Part shown: positions 8,418 through 17,584 of the stretch, in pieces
Numbering within the stretch: position 1 is the first letter of the stretch
Layout of the letters: each line of letters begins with the position of its first letter
Assembly (NCBI GenBank): GCA_910577565.1
Contig: CAJTNJ010000001.1
Span: forward strand, 172,988 to 236,987
DNA from: an uncultured Oscillospiraceae bacterium
GTDB taxonomy: Bacteria > Bacillota > Clostridia > Oscillospirales > Ruminococcaceae
Direction: 5' to 3'
DNA: 64,000 nucleotides
The notes under the pieces: model-generated
Database searches by the model: none
Seen by the model: the letters and a program-made list of their open reading frames with translations, nothing else
Told to the model about the DNA's origin: nothing
Translations under genes and position numbers: made by a program

Positions 8418-9596
8418 ATGAACGAACTGAAATTAAAGTATGGATGCAACCCTAATCAAACTCCTGCTAAAATTTATATGAAAGATAATTCTGACTTGCC
8501 TATTGAGGTTTTAAACGGAACCCCGGGTTATATTAATCTTTTGGATGCTTTTAACAGCTGGCAGTTGGTTTCAGAATTAAAAACAGCTACTAATTATCCG
8601 GCAGCTTGCTCATTTAAACATGTAAGTCCTGCAGGCGCTGCTATAGGTACACCTATGTCAGAAACTCTTAAAAAAATATGCTATGTGGATGATTTAAACC
8701 TAACATCTCCTATAGCATTTGCATATGCAAAAGCTCGCGGCGCTGATCGAATGTCATCTTATGGCGACTGGGTGGCTTTATCTAATACATGTGATGCCGA
8801 AGTTGCAACGATACTAAAAAGAGAAGTTTCTGATGGCATTATTGCGCCAGACTATACAAGCGATGCTATTAAGATACTTAAAACTAAAAAACGCGGCAAC
8901 TACAATATAGTTAAGATTAATAAATCATATAAACCAAATGATATCGAATCCAAGGATGTTTTTGGGATAACTTTTGAACAAAAAAGAAATGATTTAAAAG
9001 TAGCAGACAATCTATTTGAAAATGTTGTTACTAAAAATAAGATAATTCCAAAAGCTGCTTTAATTGATCTTATCATATCTATGATCACTTTAAAATATAC
9101 GCAATCGAACTCGGTTTGCTATGTAAAAGACGGTATGGCAATTGGCATTGGAGCTGGACAACAATCACGCATTCACTGCACAAGACTTGCTGGAAATAAA
9201 GCTGACATATTTTGGCTTAGACAACATATAAAAGTTATGTCACTGCCATTTTTGGATAACATAACAAGAGCACAAAGAGATAATGCAATTGACGTTTATA
9301 TTTCAGATGATTATGAAGACGTCTTAGCCAACGGCTATTGGCAGCAGCTATTTTCAAAGAAGCCTGAACCTTTAACAACTCAAGAAAAAAAACAATGGAT
9401 CTTAAAGCAACAGAATATATCTCTTGGTTCAGATGCATTTTTCCCGTTTGGTGATAATATTGAAAGAGCTCACAGATCAGGTGTGAAGTATATATGCCAG
9501 CCAGGCGGTTCAATTAGAGACGATGACGTTATAAAAACATGCGACAAATATGGAATTGCTATGGTATTTACTAAAACTCGTTTGTTTCATCACTAA
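8418..9596 (+). CDS. purH: AICAR transformylase, stand-alone (PurH C-terminal-type)
   Basis: The product has 392 residues. It corresponds to the formyltransferase half of bifunctional PurH, converting AICAR plus 10-formyl-THF to FAICAR. The start LKYGCNPNQTPAKIYM matches the first segment of the transformylase domain, not the MGS-fold cyclohydrolase domain. Further family blocks: SFKHVSPAGAA (KH catalytic pair), SDAFFPFGDNIERA, and CQPGGSIRDDDVI. The cyclohydrolase is encoded separately by the gene immediately upstream. Besides de novo purine flux it should recycle the AICAR released by HisF. The start ATG at 8418 lies 13 bp after the PurO stop. Confidence 0.93.
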   Translation: MNELKLKYGCNPNQTPAKIYMKDNSDLPIEVLNGTPGYINLLDAFNSWQLVSELKTATNYPAACSFKHVSPAGAAIGTPMSETLKKICYVDDLNLTSPIAFAYAKARGADRMSSYGDWVALSNTCDAEVATILKREVSDGIIAPDYTSDAIKILKTKKRGNYNIVKINKSYKPNDIESKDVFGITFEQKRNDLKVADNLFENVVTKNKIIPKAALIDLIISMITLKYTQSNSVCYVKDGMAIGIGAGQQSRIHCTRLAGNKADIFWLRQHIKVMSLPFLDNITRAQRDNAIDVYISDDYEDVLANGYWQQLFSKKPEPLTTQEKKQWILKQQNISLGSDAFFPFGDNIERAHRSGVKYICQPGGSIRDDDVIKTCDKYGIAMVFTKTRLFHH

Positions 9597-9632
9597 AGCA
9601 TAGTTTATTTTTAATAGGGGGTCTATTTTTTA

Positions 9633-10979
9633 ATGAAAGTTTTAGTCATAGGCAAGGGCGGAAGAGAACATTCAATTGTAAGAGCGCTTAAAAAATCACC
9701 TGAAATTACCAAGCTTTACTGTGCACCAGGAAATGCAGGAACAGCTTGTGATGCTATTAATGTGCCAATAAAAGACACGGACAAAAAAAACATGTCAGAA
9801 TTTGCTGTGAATGAAGGCATAGAATTTGCAGTTGTTGTGCCAGATAACCCTTTAGCATGCGGAATGGTTGACGCTTTAGAAGAAGTTGGCGTACCTTGTT
9901 TTGGCCCAAATGCTCGAGCAGCTCATATTGAAGCAAGCAAAGTGTTTTCAAAGCACTTAATGAAAAAATATAACATACCAACCGGTGACTATGAAGTGTT
10001 CATAGACTCATACAAAGCAATTAAATATGTAAAAGATAAAAATACATATCCTACTGTAATTAAAGCTGATGGTTTAGCCCTTGGAAAAGGCGTTATAATT
10101 GCAAACAATTTCTCTGAAGCTGAAGCTGCGATCAAAACCATGATGATAGATGGCAAGTTTGGTGAAAGTGGCAAACAAATTATAATTGAAGAATTTTTGA
10201 CCGGCCCGGAAGTATCCATTTTATGTTTTACTGATGGCAAGACAATTAAACCAATGATATCTTCAATGGATCACAAATGTGCTCTTGACGGAGACAAAGG
10301 TTTAAATACCGGAGGTATGGGTGCTGTGGCTCCTAACCCAGCTTATACGCCAAAAATAGCTGCCGAATGCATGAAAAAGATATTTATACCAACCATCGAA
10401 GCCATGGAATCGGAAGGCCGCCCATTTAGTGGTTGTCTATATTTCGGACTCATCATAACCAGTAAAGGGCCTAAAATGATTGAATATAATTGCAGATTTG
10501 GCGACCCGGAGGCTCAAACTGTTTTGTCGTTGCTTAAAACAGATTTGTTTACAATAATGAGAGCAGTAAGGGAAAAATATCTTAAAGATGTTGATGTTAT
10601 ATTCTCAAATGATAGTTCTGCTTGTGTTGTAATGGCTGCACCGGGGTATCCAACATCATATCCAAAAGGTATTTTGATCAAAAACCTTAATAAAGACGGG
10701 CAAATTGACGGCAGCGATGTTACAGTTTATCATGCTGGTACAATATTTGAAAATGGCGAGTTTAAAACATCAGGCGGCCGAGTTCTTTGCGTAACTGCTA
10801 CTGATTGCTGCTTAAAAAAAGCTATTGAAAAAGCATACTCTAATATTAAAAAAATCAGTTTCGATGGTGCGCATTATCGAACAGACATTGGTCAAAAAGC
10901 CTTGAACATATTAAATGCCAATAAGACAGTTAAATTGGAAAATTGTCATGATGATAACCTACTTTTAAAAACACTTTAA
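9633..10979 (+). CDS. purD: PurD, phosphoribosylamine-glycine ligase
   Basis: GAR synthetase, 448 residues, of the ATP-grasp fold. It opens with KVLVIGKGGREHSI, has the linker PNARAAHIEASK, the ATP-grasp lysine segment PTVIKADGLALGKGV, the IIEEFLTGPEVS block, and the metal-binding YNCRFGDPEAQ motif. It is slightly longer than the usual 420-430 residues, mostly at the C-terminus. Start ATG after an AGGGGG site. Last gene of the operon; an intrinsic terminator follows 23 bp after the stop. Confidence 0.96.
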   Translation: MKVLVIGKGGREHSIVRALKKSPEITKLYCAPGNAGTACDAINVPIKDTDKKNMSEFAVNEGIEFAVVVPDNPLACGMVDALEEVGVPCFGPNARAAHIEASKVFSKHLMKKYNIPTGDYEVFIDSYKAIKYVKDKNTYPTVIKADGLALGKGVIIANNFSEAEAAIKTMMIDGKFGESGKQIIIEEFLTGPEVSILCFTDGKTIKPMISSMDHKCALDGDKGLNTGGMGAVAPNPAYTPKIAAECMKKIFIPTIEAMESEGRPFSGCLYFGLIITSKGPKMIEYNCRFGDPEAQTVLSLLKTDLFTIMRAVREKYLKDVDVIFSNDSSACVVMAAPGYPTSYPKGILIKNLNKDGQIDGSDVTVYHAGTIFENGEFKTSGGRVLCVTATDCCLKKAIEKAYSNIKKISFDGAHYRTDIGQKALNILNANKTVKLENCHDDNLLLKTL

Positions 10980-11002
10980 CAAAATTTTTAATATATTGCT
11001 AA

Positions 11003-11042
11003 AAGGGACACTTTTTTAGGTTGTCCCTTACTTGTTTTTTAA
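11003..11042 (+). terminator. Intrinsic terminator of the purine operon
   Basis: AAGGGACA (11003-11010) pairs with TGTCCCTT (11022-11029) across an 11-nt loop; a T-rich tail begins a few bases later. It lies directly after purD. Confidence 0.85.
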
Positions 11043-11560
11043 CATAGTTTTAAACGATAATTTATAATATGAAATTATAATGCAATTATGCTACCAATAA
11101 TACCTAAAAGATAAATGATTATTAAAAATTTAGCCTTTAACTGTCATATGCGTGCAAAATAACACTCAAAATTCAAATGTATGAATTAATTTTCAGTTAT
11201 TCCAAGCAAGTTCAATCAAGATATTTTTGGGATATATTCTAAGATAACCCATTTTCCAAGATATGTCCATTATATTTTACAATAGCATCTTCCTTTTCTA
11301 TATACTATAATTCCCATTATCTTTTTATTTAAGTCCAAGTAAACAATTCTCTTACAAAAAATAGTTCTATTAAAAGTTTACCAAAAACAAGAATTTCATT
11401 TTTTTCATAGACGATCTTATAAGCCATAGTCCTATTTCGCTGTTCCTTTTTATATATGTGCTCAGACAAATGCGATTAATTTTGCTTAAATTCAGATTGT
11501 CTATAAACAAATTATATTGTAATTTCTTTTTTTAACTGTTTAAAATCTCAACAAACCAAT
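11043..11560. other. Gene-free AT-rich spacer, possibly decayed
   Basis: About 520 bp without a supportable gene. On the minus strand, around 11370-11500, there is an open stretch of about 40 codons ending in a stop. It has no ribosome site or family motif that I recognise. The rest is stop-rich in all frames. No RNA motif recognised. Confidence 0.5.
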
Positions 11561-11607
11561 AAAAAACTGACTTACTCAAGTAAAATAATATACTTGTGTA
11601 AATCAGC
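11561..11607 (-). terminator. Intrinsic terminator downstream of htrA
   Basis: An imperfect hairpin: TTACTCAAGTA (about 11572-11582) pairs with TACTTGTGTAA (11591-11601), extended by CTGA/TCAG. On the minus strand the stem runs directly into six U residues (11561-11566). It sits about 80 bp after the htrA stop; a T-run on the plus side (11617-11622) may make it bidirectional. Confidence 0.7.
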
Positions 11608-11686
11608 TTGAACAAACTTTTTTATTGATTATTTTAATGCAAAGGTTGCGAAATATTGCTTTTAATTGTAATAATATTTTTTAATA

Positions 11687-13000
11687 TCATTGAACACCGA
11701 GAGTTACATTAAATGCCATAGTTTTACCATCACGATAGACTTCTATTTGAATAGTATCGCCAACATTGCTGTTGTTTATGACGCTTTTTAAAACATCTGC
11801 ACTTTGAGTGCTTGTTCCAGCACATTTTGTAATTATATCACCAGATTTTATACCAGCAATATCTGCTGATGTTCCATCAACAACACTTGCTACAACTACT
11901 CCGCTGGGCAGACCATATTGAGATAAAATGGATGCAGTATATCTTGAGTCCATTGTTATGCCCAAATAGGGAGTTGCTTTCCCCTCTTGTGAAATTAACT
12001 TGTCAGCTATAGACTTAACAACGTTTGACGGTATAGCAAATCCCATACCCTCATAATTAGTATCAGCTAATTTAGCGCTGCTTATACCAATCAAATTACC
12101 GGAACCATCCACCAAAGCGCCACCAGAATTTCCTGGGTTTATGGAAGCATCAGTTTGAATAAGTTTCATCTCAACACCACTTTCAAGTGTAATTGTTCTG
12201 TCAAGACCGCTTATGATGCCCTGGCTAACCGAACCTGCAAAGTTCATACCGCCGGGATTTCCTATTGCAACTGCAACTTCTCCAACCCTTAAATTGTCAG
12301 AATTTCCAAACTCAATCGCGGTTAAATTAGCAGCGTCTATCTTAATAACTGCCAAGTCGGCTCCTGCATCATAACCAACAACGGTAGCTTTGCTTGGATT
12401 TTGCGAATCTGAATTTAAGTATACGTTAATTTGTACATTAGAGCTCGTAACAGCTGATGAAATAACATGATAATTGGTGACTATATAACCATTTGATTTA
12501 TAAATTATTCCTGAACCTTCAGAAACAGATGTGCTGCTGTCTGATGAGTTTTGATTCCAAGGATATCTGTTAAAATTATTAGCCGTAGCTGTAATTTGTA
12601 TACCTACTACCGAACATAAATCTTTTGCGGCAATAGCTTCAACACTTGATTTATATGAATCGTCTATTGAAATATTAGAATAATTGTTATTTAAGTTTGA
12701 TCCAAGGTTCTTAGAGAGATTATAGTATGTGAATGCACCACCGAATGCACCACCAAAAATTGCACAAACTAAAGCAACTATAACTAGAGCTACTGCATAT
12801 GCACCTTTTTTCTGAGATTTTACAGCTGCATTTTGTCTGCTCTCTTTAAAATTCGATGTTTGCTTATTAGATGTTTGTTTGTTAAATGCACCGCTTGCCG
12901 ACGAACTATTCTCGCGATTTGGTTTGTAAGAATTAATGTTATACGGCTTGCTGTTTGAATTAACATTCTTATTGTTGTTACCTTCAAAATTGTTATTCAT
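11687..13000 (-). CDS. htrA: HtrA/DegP-family membrane-anchored serine protease
   Basis: The product has 437 residues and is an envelope quality-control protease. A low-complexity Asn/Ser-rich cytoplasmic tail (about 1-60) is followed by one membrane span (about 66-88, AYAVALVIVALVCAIFGG), then a trypsin-like domain. The catalytic triad motifs are present: NYHVI (His), ADLAVIKID (Asp) and NPGNSGGAL (Ser). A C-terminal PDZ domain contains YLGIT and the GVVVASV / AGIKSGDIIT segments. I chose ATG at 13000 with an AAGGTGGG site; an in-frame GTG 12 bases upstream sits inside that site. It stands alone between the purine and ATPase operons with its own promoter and terminator. Confidence 0.95.
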   Translation of the reverse strand: MNNNFEGNNNKNVNSNSKPYNINSYKPNRENSSSASGAFNKQTSNKQTSNFKESRQNAAVKSQKKGAYAVALVIVALVCAIFGGAFGGAFTYYNLSKNLGSNLNNNYSNISIDDSYKSSVEAIAAKDLCSVVGIQITATANNFNRYPWNQNSSDSSTSVSEGSGIIYKSNGYIVTNYHVISSAVTSSNVQINVYLNSDSQNPSKATVVGYDAGADLAVIKIDAANLTAIEFGNSDNLRVGEVAVAIGNPGGMNFAGSVSQGIISGLDRTITLESGVEMKLIQTDASINPGNSGGALVDGSGNLIGISSAKLADTNYEGMGFAIPSNVVKSIADKLISQEGKATPYLGITMDSRYTASILSQYGLPSGVVVASVVDGTSADIAGIKSGDIITKCAGTSTQSADVLKSVINNSNVGDTIQIEVYRDGKTMAFNVTLGVQ

Positions 13001-13108
13001 AAAAATTCCCACCTTTTTAATTAAAAATTTATTTGTGTTTAAACTTTATGTCTAAAGTATAGCTGCACTTTTTGTTTATAATGTGATAATATTCTTAACT
13101 TTATGTAT

Positions 13109-13138
13109 ATTATACCAAATCAACAAATCTTTGTCCAA
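13109..13138 (-). promoter_or_regulatory. Predicted promoter of htrA
   Basis: Minus strand: -35 TTGGAC (13138-13133; TGGACA one base on also fits), spacer 17-18 bp, perfect -10 TATAAT (13114-13109). It lies about 110 bp upstream of the htrA start. Confidence 0.6.
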
Positions 13139-13261
13139 CATTATAACAAATCTTTATTCAACATTAATTTTATAGTGGATTTTACATAATAATTATGTTA
13201 AAATGAAAATGATAAAATATATTGTACATAATAAAAGTATAATAAATTGGAGGTGCTAAAA

Positions 13262-13594
13262 ATGGCAAAAGAGGCGCTTGAAAAAGTGTTGACAGCAGAA
13301 AAACAAGCTTATGAGCTTATGAAGAAAGCAAAAAAAGAATGCGACGATGAAATACAAAGCGCCAAATTAAAAGCCGAGAATTTAATAATAAAACAAAGAA
13401 AAACAGCAAAAATTAATCATGATAAAGAAATCGATAACTATATATCAAAATCTAATGCAGATTTAAAACAGTTTCAACAGGAAATAATTGACAAATATGC
13501 AAAAATTGAAAAAGAATTGCAAAACAATTTAAGCAAAGCTTCCGATGCTATCCTTTCTGAGCTTTTAAACAATATTGATTTTAAAAAGGATTAA
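13262..13594 (+). CDS. ntpF: V-type ATPase small coiled-coil stalk subunit (NtpF/G-H type)
   Basis: The product has 110 residues and is almost wholly helical and charged: Lys/Glu-rich with heptad-like spacing (KALEKVLTAEKQAYELMKKAKKEC and on), with no membrane span. This fits the peripheral-stalk partner of subunit E (NtpF of Enterococcus hirae, subunit G/H elsewhere). The position as first gene, directly before the subunit I gene, is the diagnostic part, since the sequence itself is poorly conserved. Start ATG 13262 with GGAGG at 13249-13253; an in-frame TTG at 13247 overlaps that site and is rejected. Confidence 0.85.
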   Translation: MAKEALEKVLTAEKQAYELMKKAKKECDDEIQSAKLKAENLIIKQRKTAKINHDKEIDNYISKSNADLKQFQQEIIDKYAKIEKELQNNLSKASDAILSELLNNIDFKKD

Positions 13595-13598
13595 TTCT

Positions 13599-15536
13599 AT
13601 GGCAATTATAAAAATGAAACCATTTATGCTAATTGGTTTATTAAAAGATAGAAAAACTATATTGGAAACTCTGCAAAAACTTGAGTGCGTGCAAGTTTCC
13701 AAAACTGAAAATATGCCTAAAGTGCAGCCATACAAGCAAATATCACAAATGGATTCTATGATAGCCGACACCGATGCTGCTATTTATGCCATAGAACGTT
13801 ACGATGTAAGCAAAAAAGCTATCTTTGCTTCAAAACGATTGGAAAACAAAAGCAAACTCCAAAGCGATTTTATAAAAAATAATAATGCATATAAAACATC
13901 TAGATTAATATTAAATATAATGCACCAAATAAATAACCACAAAAACAGAATAAGCAAATTAGAAACCGAGTCTAAATTGCTTTATTATTATTTAGATCTA
14001 GATTTGCCACCAAATATTAAAGATACTGTTTACACAAACATTTTAATTGGAAATATACCCGGCTTTTGGGACACAGATAGCATAACACAAAAAATAGGAA
14101 AAGATGTGCACATTGAAATTATAAATGCAAATAAAATCCAAACTTCTGCGTTTTTTATAATACCAAAATGTATTTATGATAACACAAAAAAAACACTTTT
14201 AGATATGGGGTTTTCATACTCGCCCTTCACATTTACCGAACAAACTCCAAAAGAAAAATTACAAGAATATAAAAACAAAATACAAAAATCTTATGATAAA
14301 ATTGCTATCTATGAGCAAAAGATAAAAAATTTAGCATCTCACAAATATAACATCCAACTTTTTTCAGACCAACTAAGATTAAGAAAAGAAAAATATGAAA
14401 CAATATGCAAACTTGGACTTACCGAACATACATTCATTTTACAAGGATTTTTAAATCCAACGTTTGAAACAAAGCTTAAAAAACAATTGAAACCCTTTGA
14501 TTTATATATCGAAAGCTCCGATGCTTGTGAAAATTCCCCTGTTGCTTTTTCCAACGGTTTTTTTTCCTCACCTGTTGAATCAATCACTGAAACATATTCA
14601 ATGCCTTCAAGCGAAGACATTGACCCAAACCCTATCATGTCATTTTTTTATTATTTATTCTTTGGCATGATGTTCTCAGATGCGGGATATGGCCTTTTAA
14701 TGGTTTTAGTTTGCGGTTGGCTCGCTTTCATTAAAAAATGGGAACCCAAAAAGAAAAAAACATTTAGGATGTTCTTTTTTTGTGGCATCTCAACAATGTT
14801 TTGGGGCTTTATGTATGGCAGCTTCTTTGGAAACGCTATTGACACTATCGCAAAAACCTTCTTTAACATTAATTTCTCACTCGCACCCATTTGGATAAAT
14901 ACTGTCTCGGAACCACTTACATTGCTCATTTTCAGTATATCTTTGGGGTTAATGCAAATCATTATTGGCCTTTGCTTGAAACTTTATAGTTTGCTAAAAC
15001 ACGGCAAAATCATGGAAGCTTTATCAAACACTGCAGGCTGGATTGGCATATTGCTTGGCATTGGCATTTTCTCTATCGGCTTATATATATCAATGAATGC
15101 ACTAACAACTATTGGCATAGTTTTAATTGCCTTGGGTGCTATACTTATTATCTTGCTTGGAGGATATCAAAAAAAGGGCTTTATGAGAGTCTTTGGCGGT
15201 TTGATAGGACTTTATGATATAACATCATATATAAGCGATATTTTATCATATTCAAGATTAATGGCGCTTGGAATTGCAACAGGTGTTATAGCAAACGTTA
15301 TTAACATTTTAGGCAGCATGGCAGGAGGTGGTTTTATAGGAATAGTGGTGTTTATTTTGGTTTCTTTAGTAGGTCATGCAATGAACTTCGGCATAAATAT
15401 GCTTGGTGCTTATGTGCATACAAACCGATTACAATATGTTGAGTTTTTCAGCAAGTTCTACGAAGGCGGAGGTAAAAAATTTTCTCCGCTTGGCATGCAT
15501 ACAAAATATATACAATTTTTAGGCGAAATAAAATAA
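13599..15536 (+). CDS. ntpI: V-type ATPase subunit I (a subunit)
   Basis: The product has 645 residues. It is the stator that forms the ion half-channels next to the rotor ring. The soluble helical N-terminal half (to about 340) ends at a PSSEDIDPNPIMSFFYYLFFGMMFSDAGYG segment, which is strongly conserved in the family. About seven to eight membrane spans follow. The conserved arginine that faces the ring glutamate is in LSYSRLMALG (Arg553). Start ATG 13599 with AAAAGGA just upstream, four bases after the ntpF stop; a longer in-frame reading back to 13575 would overlap ntpF and lacks a site. Length is normal. Confidence 0.95.
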   Translation: MAIIKMKPFMLIGLLKDRKTILETLQKLECVQVSKTENMPKVQPYKQISQMDSMIADTDAAIYAIERYDVSKKAIFASKRLENKSKLQSDFIKNNNAYKTSRLILNIMHQINNHKNRISKLETESKLLYYYLDLDLPPNIKDTVYTNILIGNIPGFWDTDSITQKIGKDVHIEIINANKIQTSAFFIIPKCIYDNTKKTLLDMGFSYSPFTFTEQTPKEKLQEYKNKIQKSYDKIAIYEQKIKNLASHKYNIQLFSDQLRLRKEKYETICKLGLTEHTFILQGFLNPTFETKLKKQLKPFDLYIESSDACENSPVAFSNGFFSSPVESITETYSMPSSEDIDPNPIMSFFYYLFFGMMFSDAGYGLLMVLVCGWLAFIKKWEPKKKKTFRMFFFCGISTMFWGFMYGSFFGNAIDTIAKTFFNINFSLAPIWINTVSEPLTLLIFSISLGLMQIIIGLCLKLYSLLKHGKIMEALSNTAGWIGILLGIGIFSIGLYISMNALTTIGIVLIALGAILIILLGGYQKKGFMRVFGGLIGLYDITSYISDILSYSRLMALGIATGVIANVINILGSMAGGGFIGIVVFILVSLVGHAMNFGINMLGAYVHTNRLQYVEFFSKFYEGGGKKFSPLGMHTKYIQFLGEIK

Positions 15537-15552
15537 ATGGAGGGAATTAATT

Positions 15553-16011
15553 ATGTCATTACTTTTTGCTTTATTAGGCGCTGCCATAGCTGTTGCTCTT
15601 GCGGGTGTAGGTTCTTCTAAAGGTGTGGGAATTGCAAGTGAAGCAGCAACAGGTGTGGTTGTTGAGGATCCTGGAAAATTTGGAAAACTACTGGTTTTAC
15701 AACTGCTGCCAGGCACACAAGGCCTTTATGGGTTCATTGTCGCCGTTATGGTCCTTCTTAATACCGGCATTCTCGGAGGAGAAGTTCCCACTGATATAAC
15801 AAAAGGCATTTTATATTTTGCAGCATGCTTGCCAATAGCAATAGGCGGTCTTTTTTCTGCTATGGCTCAAGGTAGAGTTTGTGCTGCCGGTGTAAACATT
15901 GTTGCAAAAAAACCTACTGAAAGTTCCAAAGCTATAGTCTCGGCTTCGTTGGTTGAACTTTATGCGCTTCTATCTTTCATCATTTCCTTTTTGATGGTAA
16001 TTAATATATAG
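15553..16011 (+). CDS. ntpK: V-type ATPase membrane ring subunit K with Na+ ligands
   Basis: The product has 152 residues and forms two tandem helical hairpins (four membrane spans), the duplicated V-type proteolipid. It carries LLPGTQGLYG (51-60), MAQGR (104-108) and SLVELYALL (132-140). These put Leu52, Thr55, Gln56, Gln106 and Glu135 at the equivalents of Leu61, Thr64, Gln65, Gln110 and Glu139, the five Na+ ligands known from the E. hirae K ring. The ATPase is therefore probably Na+-coupled. Ribosome site GGAGGG, 16 bp after ntpI. Confidence 0.96.
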   Translation: MSLLFALLGAAIAVALAGVGSSKGVGIASEAATGVVVEDPGKFGKLLVLQLLPGTQGLYGFIVAVMVLLNTGILGGEVPTDITKGILYFAACLPIAIGGLFSAMAQGRVCAAGVNIVAKKPTESSKAIVSASLVELYALLSFIISFLMVINI

Positions 16012-16031
16012 TGCAAAGGGAGTGCATATTT

Positions 16032-16625
16032 ATGAGCGCTTTAGACAACATAATCAAATCAATTGAAACTGACACTGATGATAAAATAGCTATGCTCAAA
16101 TCTAAAACCAAAATAGAGTGCGACCAAATCATATCAAATGCTAAGTCGTTGTCTGATAAAGAAACCGAGCAAATGCAAAAAAATGCCTTTGAAGAAATAG
16201 AAAAGATAGCTTCTAAATCTAACACCGAAAAAAATCTATTTAAAAAGCAAGTGATACTTAAAATGAAGCAAAACTTAATAGACAAAGCTATACAAAACGC
16301 AAAACAAAAACTGTGCTCGACACCAAACGAAAAATATTTTGATTTCGTCAAAACGCTAATATGCAATAATTTGCCTTGTGAAAGCTTTACCTTGGCTTTT
16401 GGAGAAAAAGATTTTTCAAGACTCCCAGACAATTTTATAGAGGGCATAAAAAGTGATAACAACCTTGAAATTAAAACAGAAAAAGACAGTTCGTTTGATT
16501 ATGGAGTTAAAGTCATTACCAAAAAAGTTGTAATTGATTTTAGCATAGATTCTATATTTTCAGATAAAGACGATATCATAAGAGCTGCTGCCTCAAAAGC
16601 AATTGGTCTTGGTGATGTAAAATGA
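16032..16625 (+). CDS. ntpE: V-type ATPase subunit E (peripheral stalk)
   Basis: The product has 197 residues. A long charged N-terminal helix (about 1-90) is followed by a small C-terminal globular domain with FDYGVKVITKKVVIDFSIDSIF, the typical E-subunit head that binds the catalytic hexamer. Start ATG 16032 behind AAAGGGAG (16015-16022); an in-frame GTG at 16011 precedes this site. The stop overlaps the next start as ATGA. Confidence 0.9.
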   Translation: MSALDNIIKSIETDTDDKIAMLKSKTKIECDQIISNAKSLSDKETEQMQKNAFEEIEKIASKSNTEKNLFKKQVILKMKQNLIDKAIQNAKQKLCSTPNEKYFDFVKTLICNNLPCESFTLAFGEKDFSRLPDNFIEGIKSDNNLEIKTEKDSSFDYGVKVITKKVVIDFSIDSIFSDKDDIIRAAASKAIGLGDVK

Positions 16626-17569
16626 AAAAAACATCTTATGCATTTAATGTTGGTTATATTCGCTCACTAGAAAATCGCTTGTTAAGTGATGCAAAATTAG
16701 AGCAACTAAAACAGTCTTCGGACATCGTTGAATTTATAGATCGGCTGATCTCTATTGGATATGAGATTAAAAGGGTAACAAATCTTGAAGATTTTAGTTT
16801 GCAATTAGATGGTTATTTTAACTCAATTTGCAGCTTTATACAAAAAAGTTGCCCCAAAAACACCCCATTTAATTGGCTTTGGCTTAAAAATGATGCTTTT
16901 AACTATAAGGCTGTTTTAAAGTCGATATTTTCAAATCTAAACTGGGAAGAACTAATTTTAACCCCATATACCATAGAACCTGAAACAATGGCAGAGAGCA
17001 TTAAAACACAGAATTTTGAAAATATGCCGGATTATTTCAAAGAGCTTGCAAAAACTTCATTTGATATATTATCAAAAACCAATGACAGCAATAAAACCGA
17101 AGTTTATCTTGACAAAACCATGTTTAAAATAATGCTGGATCTATCAAAAGATGATGAATTTTTATTTGAACGCACCTGTCTTAACATAACGCTTGAAAAT
17201 TTAGCTATAGCCATAAGATATATTATCATGAATAAAAATTTAGACAATTTAAAAAATGTCCTCATTGATGGAGGGCAAATTGATATAGATAAAATATCAA
17301 GCGCCGCTTTAGGTGGCATAGAAGGCATCGCACCTTTGCTTGAAGAATATGGCTTTAAAAAGTCTGCTGATGATCTCATTGAAAATCCCGCTTTAATAGA
17401 AGAATTCAAATTGAATAGGCTTAAAGAGTTTGACAAAAAATCAGCATCCGTGGCGTTTGGATTCTCACCCATAGTATCATATATTAAAAATCTGCAGAGA
17501 GAACACAAGCGTTTAAAAGAAACAGCTATGATAATAGAATGGAACAAATGCGCTAAAAATAACGGTTGA
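16622..17569 (+). CDS. ntpC: V-type ATPase subunit C (NtpC, d-like)
   Basis: The product has 315 residues, predicted all-helical and soluble. It is the funnel-shaped socket that joins the central shaft to the membrane ring. The start SYAFNVGYIRSLENRLLSDAKLEQL is typical of the family (xYxxxxARIRxxExxLL), and the tail has SPIVSYIKNLQREHKRLK, matching the conserved EP-xxYI-x-KE-E-N-R-I type ending in loosely conserved form. Four-base overlap with ntpE and position in the operon support the call. Confidence 0.9.
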   Translation: MKKTSYAFNVGYIRSLENRLLSDAKLEQLKQSSDIVEFIDRLISIGYEIKRVTNLEDFSLQLDGYFNSICSFIQKSCPKNTPFNWLWLKNDAFNYKAVLKSIFSNLNWEELILTPYTIEPETMAESIKTQNFENMPDYFKELAKTSFDILSKTNDSNKTEVYLDKTMFKIMLDLSKDDEFLFERTCLNITLENLAIAIRYIIMNKNLDNLKNVLIDGGQIDIDKISSAALGGIEGIAPLLEEYGFKKSADDLIENPALIEEFKLNRLKEFDKKSASVAFGFSPIVSYIKNLQREHKRLKETAMIIEWNKCAKNNG

Positions 17570-17584
17570 AAGGAAGATGGCTAG

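Noticed and set aside
13238..13243. TATAAT before the V-ATPase operon
   Set aside because: A start from this box would fall on the GGAGG site of the first gene, and no -35 lies at the right distance. The real promoter was not identified.
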